Assembly (NCBI RefSeq): GCF_014656215.1
Contig: NZ_BNBZ01000024.1
Span: 41,397 to 105,396 of the forward strand
Direction of reading: 5' to 3'
DNA from: Streptomyces zaomyceticus
GTDB lineage: Bacteria > Actinomycetota > Actinomycetes > Streptomycetales > Streptomycetaceae
DNA: 64,000 nt
Shown here: piece after piece, positions 58,673 through 64,000 of the stretch
Position numbering within the stretch: the first letter of the stretch is position 1
Layout: the number at the start of each line of letters is the position of its first letter
Notes under the pieces: generated by a model
Database searches by the model: none
The model's input: the letters and a program-made list of their open reading frames with translations, nothing else
What the model was told of the DNA's origin: nothing
Position numbers and translations under genes: made by a program

Positions 58673-59986
58673 ATGAGTGACGCGCCCCAGTCCCGTCCCT
58701 GCCCGGACTGCGCGAGCCCGGTGCGTGCGGCGGACCAGTCGTTCTGCGACAGTTGCGGAGCGTTTCTGCGGTGGGACAGCCCGGCCGGAGCGGCGACGCC
58801 GTCCGGTCCGTCGACCGGCACTTCGGCCGATCGGGCCGCCGCCGGCCCCGGCGGAACGCCGCCGGCAGGCGGGGCCCCGGACCGGGAGGAGTCGGTGCCC
58901 ACCGCCGCGGACGAGCACACGCCCGGCCTCCCGGAGCGGTCCGAGCCGGCCACGCCGCCCGCTTCGACGCCCGGCACCGATGTCGCGGTGGACGCCGAAG
59001 CCGACCCGTCGGACTCCCGCGCGCCGGACGGCCGCTCCGCCGTCGACCCGGAGGAGGTCACCGCCCCGCTGCCCGCGGTCGACTCGACCTCGACGGCGCC
59101 GCTGCCGGCCGCCGTACCGGAGGCGCGGCCCGCGACCGAGGGGCCGTCGGACACTCTCGTACGGTCCCTCCTCGTCCCGGTCCCCGGGAACCGCCCCGCG
59201 GAACCGGCCGTCGCCGCGCCCGTGCTCCCCGCCCGCCCGGAGGCCGCGCGGCCGACGGTCCGGGCCGCAGAGGGGCCCGCCCCGGTCGCGGGCGGGACCC
59301 CGTGCCCGGCCTGCGCGCTGGCCAACACCCCGGGCCGTCACTTCTGCCGCTTCTGCGCGACCCCCATGGTCCCCGAGCAGCTCTCCACGGCCGAGGGCCC
59401 GTACGCGGGCCGACGCCCCGGGCTCGGCCGCGACCGCGGCCGCTGGATCGTCCGCGCCCTGATCGCCGCGGCCGTGGTGACCGTGGTGGTAGGCGGGATC
59501 GTCGGCGGCCCGCCCGCGGCCCGCGCGGTCCAGGACCACTTCGCCACCCGGGTCCCGGTGCACCCCGTCGCCTGGGCCGCCACCCACTCCGCGCCGAGGC
59601 AGGACCCGAGGCTGGCGGGCGACGGGTACTCCAACACGTGGTGGGGCACGGGGTACGCGGGTGACTCCGCGGGCCAGTACCTGGAGGCCCGCTTCGCGGA
59701 GCCGACCGATCTCCTGAGCGTCCTGATCACCCCCGGCAGCTCGAAGAACACCACCCAGGCGGACGGCCAGGCGACTCCGCGCACCTTCGAGCTCGTGGTC
59801 AAGGACTCCTCGGGAGAGACGCATCTGTCCCAGCACCGCATCAACGACGGGGGCACCCAGCGCGTCGACGTCCGGGTGCGTGACGCCCTGACGGTGCAGC
59901 TGGTGCTGCGCACGGCATGGCGGGCCGACCCGCAGAAGCAGGTGGCCGTGGCGGAGCTGGAGTTCTTCGGCAGGTCCGTCTCCTGA
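58673..59986 (+). CDS. Zinc-ribbon membrane protein with discoidin-like outer domain
   Basis: This 437-residue protein has a zinc ribbon (CPDC near residue 13 and CDSC near 25), a long Pro/Ala/Asp linker (about 40-190), a second ribbon (CPAC and CRFC, about 205-225), one membrane helix (about 260-283) and a C-terminal beta-rich domain (GYSNTWWGTGY; LLSVLITPGSSKN; QLVLRTAWRADPQKQVAVAELEFFG) resembling NADase-type/discoidin glycan-binding domains. The start is ATG 58673 with AAGGAGC ten bases upstream. It closes the CIS locus; the ribbon side is inside the cell. It may be an effector, docking factor or envelope sensor. I do not know which. Confidence 0.82.
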   Translation: MSDAPQSRPCPDCASPVRAADQSFCDSCGAFLRWDSPAGAATPSGPSTGTSADRAAAGPGGTPPAGGAPDREESVPTAADEHTPGLPERSEPATPPASTPGTDVAVDAEADPSDSRAPDGRSAVDPEEVTAPLPAVDSTSTAPLPAAVPEARPATEGPSDTLVRSLLVPVPGNRPAEPAVAAPVLPARPEAARPTVRAAEGPAPVAGGTPCPACALANTPGRHFCRFCATPMVPEQLSTAEGPYAGRRPGLGRDRGRWIVRALIAAAVVTVVVGGIVGGPPAARAVQDHFATRVPVHPVAWAATHSAPRQDPRLAGDGYSNTWWGTGYAGDSAGQYLEARFAEPTDLLSVLITPGSSKNTTQADGQATPRTFELVVKDSSGETHLSQHRINDGGTQRVDVRVRDALTVQLVLRTAWRADPQKQVAVAELEFFGRSVS

Positions 59987-60113
59987 GCCGACCCGGGCCC
60001 CGGGAGGGGCCCTCACCGGCATCAGGGCCGTCACGCTCAAGGTGTCCGGGCGCTCCGCCGAGGACGCCACCCGTTTCGAGGCGATGTTCACCGCGGCACG
60101 CTCGGAGGACTGA
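59987..60113 (+). other. Possible decayed coding remnant
   Basis: After the zinc-ribbon gene stop, an open frame to the TGA at 60111-60113 reads TGIRAVTLKVSGRSAEDATR then FEAMFTAARSED, with GC-biased third positions. It lacks a good start and ribosome binding site. It could be the tail of a broken gene or chance. The gap from 60114 to 60230 holds no gene. Confidence 0.25.
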
Positions 60114-60230
60114 TCTCCTCGGCGATCTCCTGTTCGAACCTGTCGCAGTCCGCGAGGAACTCCGGCCTCGGTGACGGCGGTCGGTGACGTCGGTGGCGTA
60201 TATCGCCGTGTCCAGCGGGAAGGCTGTGGC

Positions 60231-61355
60231 GTGACCATCAGCTCCCGCGCGCGCCTCGACCGAGTGACACTCCTGCTCGCGGGCGAGTTCGGTATCGTTC
60301 CGGCCTCCCTCAGCGAGGGGCCGGCGGGTACCGAGACCCGCAACTACGTGGCGCGGACGGCCGCGGGCGACCGCTGGTTCGTGAAGACGTACGCGGCCGG
60401 GACGGATCTCGCGCGGGCCGAGGGCGCGGCCCGGCTCAGTGAGTACGCCCGGCTGTGCGGCGTACCCGTCGCGCGGGCCCGCCCGGTCGTCGACCAGGAG
60501 CGGCTGGTCGCCTCGTACAAGGGCACGACCCTGTCCGTGACGGCTTACGTCGCGGGGGCGGTCACGGCCGACGGGCAGCTCACGGGCCGGAGATGGGAGG
60601 CGGTCGGCGCGGCGGTCGGACGTCTGCACCGGGGCCTGGCCCGCCACCCGCTGGGCCCGCCAGCGCTCGGCGCACGGGACCGGTCCTTCGACCCGGGGCG
60701 CGCTCGCCGGCGGCTCATGGATCTGGTCCGGCGGTACGAGGCGGAGCCGCCGCGCAGCGGCTTCGAACAGTGGGCGTCGAGGACCGCACGGGAACGGCTG
60801 GCCGCGCTGCCGCTCGTGGAACGGCTGCTGGAGAAGGCGCCGTCGGAGACGACCTCGCAGATCGTGCACGGGGATCTGTCGGGGCCGAACGTGCTGCTGC
60901 GCGGCGCCCGGGTCGCCGCCGTGATCGACTTCCGTCCGCCGGGCCGGCGCGACCCCATATGGGAACTGGGTCGCCTGGCGCTCGATCCGCGCACCGTGCT
61001 GACCCACGCGGACTGGCCGCAGGGCCTCGCACGGCTCGTCGCCGCCTACCACGAACTGCACCCGACGCTGCCGGTGCGGGAGCTGGTGAGCGTGGTGCGG
61101 CTGGCGGCTGCGTACCTCGGGTGCACGGTCTATCCCTTGAATACCGTCGTCGACGGGCTGGGACCCGTCACCCCGTCCCTGGAGGCGTACGCCCGGAACC
61201 GTGCCCTGGCGGCGGTCGAGCTGCGCGAACGGCTCGACGAGGCGGAGGAGCTCCTTCGCGACCGGCTCGGACCGCCCGGCCCACCACCTCGGACGCCCCG
61301 GAAGGTCTCCGGCGGGGGCCGGTCCCTTCTCCCCGACGACAGGTCGCACCCCTGA
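60231..61355 (+). CDS. Aminoglycoside phosphotransferase-fold kinase
   Basis: This 374-residue APH/ChoK-fold kinase has a nucleotide-binding Lys in DRWFVKTYAAG, the catalytic loop HGDLSGPNVLL (Asp and Asn) and metal-binding DFR in VIDFRPPGRRDP. These proteins phosphorylate small molecules or antibiotics; the substrate here is unknown. GTG 60231 is chosen for GGGAAGG upstream; the frame begins at 60171. Its stop overlaps the NUDIX gene start by one base, so the two form an operon. Confidence 0.85.
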   Translation: MTISSRARLDRVTLLLAGEFGIVPASLSEGPAGTETRNYVARTAAGDRWFVKTYAAGTDLARAEGAARLSEYARLCGVPVARARPVVDQERLVASYKGTTLSVTAYVAGAVTADGQLTGRRWEAVGAAVGRLHRGLARHPLGPPALGARDRSFDPGRARRRLMDLVRRYEAEPPRSGFEQWASRTARERLAALPLVERLLEKAPSETTSQIVHGDLSGPNVLLRGARVAAVIDFRPPGRRDPIWELGRLALDPRTVLTHADWPQGLARLVAAYHELHPTLPVRELVSVVRLAAAYLGCTVYPLNTVVDGLGPVTPSLEAYARNRALAAVELRERLDEAEELLRDRLGPPGPPPRTPRKVSGGGRSLLPDDRSHP

Positions 61356-62104
61356 TGAACGAAGGTCCCGCGCAGCACCGTCCGATCGAGCCCGTCGAGT
61401 TTCTCGATGCCCACCGGATCACCTTCGTCGAACATCCGCCGCCCGCGTTGTCACCGAGGGAGCGGAGGGAAGTGAACCGGATGTGGGTGGACACACGGGC
61501 CCGCCACCCCCACACCTTCGACGGCCCCCTGGTCGCGAGCCTGGGCGCCGATCTCCCCGCACCCGGTGCGCTGGTGGTGCGGTGGGCGCGGGTCACCTAC
61601 CGATACCGGGCGCTGCGACGGCTCCGGCCTCCCGAGGACGTACCCGGGTCGGTGTTCGTCACCGTGCTCATGCCCACCGAGGCGGGTCTCGTGGTCGGAC
61701 GGGGGTCCTCCGCCACTGCCGCCGCCGGCAGCTGGACCCTCCCGGGAGGCTCGGTGGAACCGCCGGCGGACGGTCACCCCCTCGACGCGGGAGTCCTGCG
61801 ACGGAACGCGGTGCGTGAGCTGACCGAGGAGATCGGGATCCGGATCCCCGACGAGGACGTGCGGTTGTTCGCCGTCACCCGGGGACGCCGCTTCGGCAGC
61901 CTCGGGTTCCACTTCCTCGCCCCGCCGGTGACCCGCGCCCTCGTACTCCGTCGGCACGCCGGGCTCGTGGCCGCGGAGACCGGGCGGGGCGCCGGGCCCG
62001 AGCTCGACGAGGTCGCGTTCGTCGCCTCGCCCGCCGCGGCGGACCGCCTCGGCAGGGGCGCGGACCATCTGCGCCAGGTGCTCCACCGTTACGTCTCGGC
62101 ATGA
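61355..62104 (+). CDS. NUDIX hydrolase
   Basis: This 249-residue NUDIX-fold protein has an N-terminal helical region (about 1-85), then VFVTVLMPTEAGLVVGRGSS and the NUDIX box beginning GGSVEPPADGHPLDAGVLRR and ending NAVRELTEEIGI. The REL-x-EE-x-G catalytic part is intact; the spacing before it is longer than the standard 23-residue box. It probably hydrolyses a nucleoside diphosphate derivative. ATG 61355 overlaps the kinase stop. It converges on the decayed Ser/Thr kinase, 19 bases downstream. Confidence 0.85.
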   Translation: MNEGPAQHRPIEPVEFLDAHRITFVEHPPPALSPRERREVNRMWVDTRARHPHTFDGPLVASLGADLPAPGALVVRWARVTYRYRALRRLRPPEDVPGSVFVTVLMPTEAGLVVGRGSSATAAAGSWTLPGGSVEPPADGHPLDAGVLRRNAVRELTEEIGIRIPDEDVRLFAVTRGRRFGSLGFHFLAPPVTRALVLRRHAGLVAAETGRGAGPELDEVAFVASPAAADRLGRGADHLRQVLHRYVSA

Positions 62105-62123
62105 ACCACGGGCGGCGCACCCG

Positions 62124-63507
62124 TCAGACCGTCGGTACCCGCGTACGGAACGACCGGAGGTCCTGCCAGAGGAAGGCGGCGAGGCCCAGGAAGGCGCCGG
62201 CGTGGAGGAGCCACCAGCCGCCCTCGTACGAGAAGGTGGCGCTCTCCATGACACCGGAGGGAAGGGAGCTGGTCAGGTCTGGCAGTTCCCACCACAGGTC
62301 GGCCACGACGAGGCGCACCGGGAGGGCGAGCGCACAGGCGTACCCCAGCAGGCGCGGGACGGTGGCGGGCGTCCGGCGCGGCCCGGTGGCCCGGTGCACG
62401 AGGACGGCCTGCGCGAGGAGTGCCGTCAGCAGCCAGGACCAAGGCAGCAGGCCGTCCTGCGGGGCCGGGTCCGGGAAGCGGTCGAGATCGAGCAGCTCGT
62501 AGGTCGACTGGTTCGCGTCGACGCTCCGCCCGTCGCCGGTCCACAGGTGGAGCTGGAAGGCCATCAGCGGCAGGGCGCCTCCCCAGAGTCCCATACATGG
62601 CGACCACGGTCAGCGCCGCTCCCACCAGGGCGCCCCGCCGGACCCGCCGCACCTCGGCGCCGGGCTGTGTCGGCAGCCCCTCAGCCGCCGGAGCAGCGGC
62701 GGATGCCGGCTGTCGTGGTGCCGGCAACACCGCGGCCGGTTGTGTGGGCCCCGCGTATCCGGGGACCGGTGCAGCCGGAGGGGGCGCCGCCGGCTTGTCG
62801 TACACCGTTGGCGTCGGGGGAACGAGGTGCGGTTCCGACCCCGACCCCGGCCCCGGCTCCGCCCTCGACCCAGGCCTCATCTCCGGCCCCGGCCTCGCCT
62901 CCGGCCGCGGTTCCGGCATCGGCCCCGGTTCCAGGTCGAGCAAGCGGGCCGCGTGGCTGCCCAGTCGGGCCAGAACCTCGCTCGGCAGCCAGATCCCGGC
63001 GGGCAGGTCTCCGGTCGCCTCGGCGATCTGCGTCCAGGGCGCGGGCGATCCCGAAGTCGATGACACGGGGCCCGTCGACGGTGACGAGGACGTTGGAGGG
63101 TTTGAGGTCGCGGTGGACCAGTCCGGCGCCGTGGATGTCCTGGAGTGCGCGGGCCAGCCGGTTGGCGAGGGTGCGCACGGAGTGCTCGGGCAGCGGTCCG
63201 TAGTCGCGGGAGACGACGGTGTGCAGATCGGGGCCGGGGACGTACTGGGTGGAGACCCAGGGCACGGCGGCCTCGATGTCGGCGTCGAGGACCGCGGCGG
63301 TCCATTCCCCTCCGACACTGCGGGCGGCGCGAACCGTCGCCGGAACTCGGGGTCCCGCGCGTACTCCGGCTTGACGACCTTGACCGCGACGGTGCGCCCG
63401 CTCTCGGACCTCCCGAGGTACACCCGGCCCATTCCGCCCTCGGCGAGCAGGCCGAGCAGCCGGTGGCGCGCGATGTGTGTCGGATTGTCGGGTGTGAGCT
63501 GCCGCAT
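62124..63507 (-). pseudogene. Decayed Ser/Thr protein kinase with frameshifts and internal deletion
   Basis: On the minus strand the start ATG 63507 gives HRLLGLLAEGGMGRVYLGRS and VAVKVVKPEYARDPEFRRRF, an intact N-lobe with the ATP-binding Lys. A frameshift near 63325 moves the reading to a second frame: GGEWTAAVLDADIEAAVPWV, HRDLKPSNVLV and RVIDFGIARALDA. Near 63045 the sequence jumps to ATGDLPAGIWLPSEVLARLG in the first frame. The activation loop, APE motif and most of the C-lobe, roughly 100 residues, are therefore missing. A third shift near 62595 separates a membrane segment (RRGALVGAALTVVAMYG) from a further membrane region ending at 62124. Three lesions make a functional kinase very unlikely. 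Confidence 0.82.
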
Positions 63508-64000
63508 GTACGTCCCCTGTGCCGGGCCGGCTCCTCACGTCCCCTCGGCCGGGCGCCGATTGCGTGACGCCGGTCAAGCTACCGGACGGGGCTTGGCCGC
63601 TCCCGGCACCGGTGTCGGCCCCGGGAGCGGCCACGGCGTCACCCCACGGAAGGTCGGGTGCGCGGCCACACCGCCGTGTCGGCGGGCAGGCGGCCGTCCG
63701 CGCCGAGGTAGATCGTGAGCCGCCGGCTCGGAATTCTGCCTCTCATACGGGTCTTTCGGCCTGCCGGGCTGCGACTCGGAGTCGACGCAGGGCCTCTCAC
63801 CAGGAACCCGGCGGCACTCCGACAACTAATGACGGCGATATTCGCTATTCTTGAGCTTTTCTGTTGATGATTTGCATCACCGAGGTGTCCGAATTCCCTC
63901 GCGCCGTCAACAGCGGCGAAAGAAAGGGAGGTTGAGCCGCCCCACCCCGCAGATCAACGACATACGGCTCCGGCGCCGGGGGAGGCCGGGTGGGCCTCCC
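63508..64000. other. Gene-poor right edge with A+T-rich segment
   Basis: Apart from the possible 35-residue frame at 63639-63746, I see no supported gene here. Bases 63825-63900 are relatively A+T rich (ATTCGCTATTCTTGAGC) and could hold a promoter reading right. A 22-codon frame (63867-63935, ATG to TGA) ends in AAGAAAGGGAGGTTGA, whose GGGAGG and overlapping TTG (63932) might start a gene running off the window. This is weak. Confidence 0.3.
63639..63746 (-). CDS. Possible 35-residue protein or gene fragment
   Basis: A 35-codon frame from ATG 63746 reads MRGRIPSRRLTIYLGADGRL then PADTAVWPRTRPSVG, with GC-ending codons. A weak GAAAG lies upstream. No family was recognised. It may be a small gene or a fragment near the kinase pseudogene. 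Confidence 0.25.
   Translation of the reverse strand: MRGRIPSRRLTIYLGADGRLPADTAVWPRTRPSVG

Noticed and set aside
60125..60160. tRNA T-arm-like GTTCGAACC
   Set aside because: No cloverleaf could be built around it.

Overview
The window is a 64-kb piece of a high-GC actinobacterial chromosome, almost certainly Streptomyces. Codons are strongly G/C-ending, GTG and TTG starts are common, genes are often coupled by 4-base stop/start overlaps, and perfect stem-loops without U-tracts separate transcription units. Gene content fits too: a das-type amino-sugar importer that lacks its own ATPase, a DUF5937 ArsR-like regulator, and a Streptomyces-type contractile injection system (CIS). No rRNA, tRNA, CRISPR array, transposase or integrase was seen.

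Layout. (1) 1-9985: a MoxR-type module of a large unknown protein (cut by the left edge), a MoxR AAA+ ATPase, a DUF5682-VWA fusion and a SWIM zinc-finger protein. It resembles the E. coli yehI/L/M/P/Q set, with YehM and YehP fused. (2) 10162-17645: a metal-homeostasis locus. A Zur-like palindrome at 16306-16326 lies between a divergent MFS exporter and a six-gene operon of binding protein, FecCD permease, ATPase, DUF364 protein, PduX-like GHMP kinase and CysK-like PLP enzyme. (3) 17801-24545: a GNAT and a VOC protein, then a two-component system divergent from a lipoprotein/adaptor/MacB-like ABC export operon. (4) 24737-28359: a secreted endonuclease/phosphatase-fold protein and small orphan genes. 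(5) 28502-36373: two tandem GntR/HutC regulators, a das-like amino-sugar ABC importer, a cytoplasmic GH20 hexosaminidase and a secreted CBM3-GH16 protein. (6) 36424-40880: a secreted beta-propeller, an ArsR-like regulator and a FUSC-type membrane protein. (7) 41153-59986: a CIS locus with regulator, cap, AAA+ ATPase, a reverse-strand membrane protein, sheath, two tube proteins, baseplate, spike, a huge Pro/Ala-rich protein and a zinc-ribbon membrane protein. (8) 60231-64000: a phosphotransferase/NUDIX pair, a decayed Ser/Thr kinase and a gene-poor right edge.

The strongest candidate for an undescribed system is region 2. Hydroxy-amino-acid kinase plus beta-replacement PLP enzyme is the minimal chemistry for an aminopolycarboxylate chelator (compare EDDS, aspergillomarasmine/toxin A, and the first step of staphyloferrin B diaminopropionate synthesis). 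Here the pair sits in one Zur-like-controlled unit with import and, divergently, export genes and no NRPS. The sequence supports the architecture; the product is inference. The CIS is of a known Streptomyces type, but it has a 995-residue disordered protein with 13 spaced Val-Gln-Arg-like motifs, lacks visible fibre and PAAR genes, and encodes a membrane protein with a peptidoglycan-binding-like outer domain.
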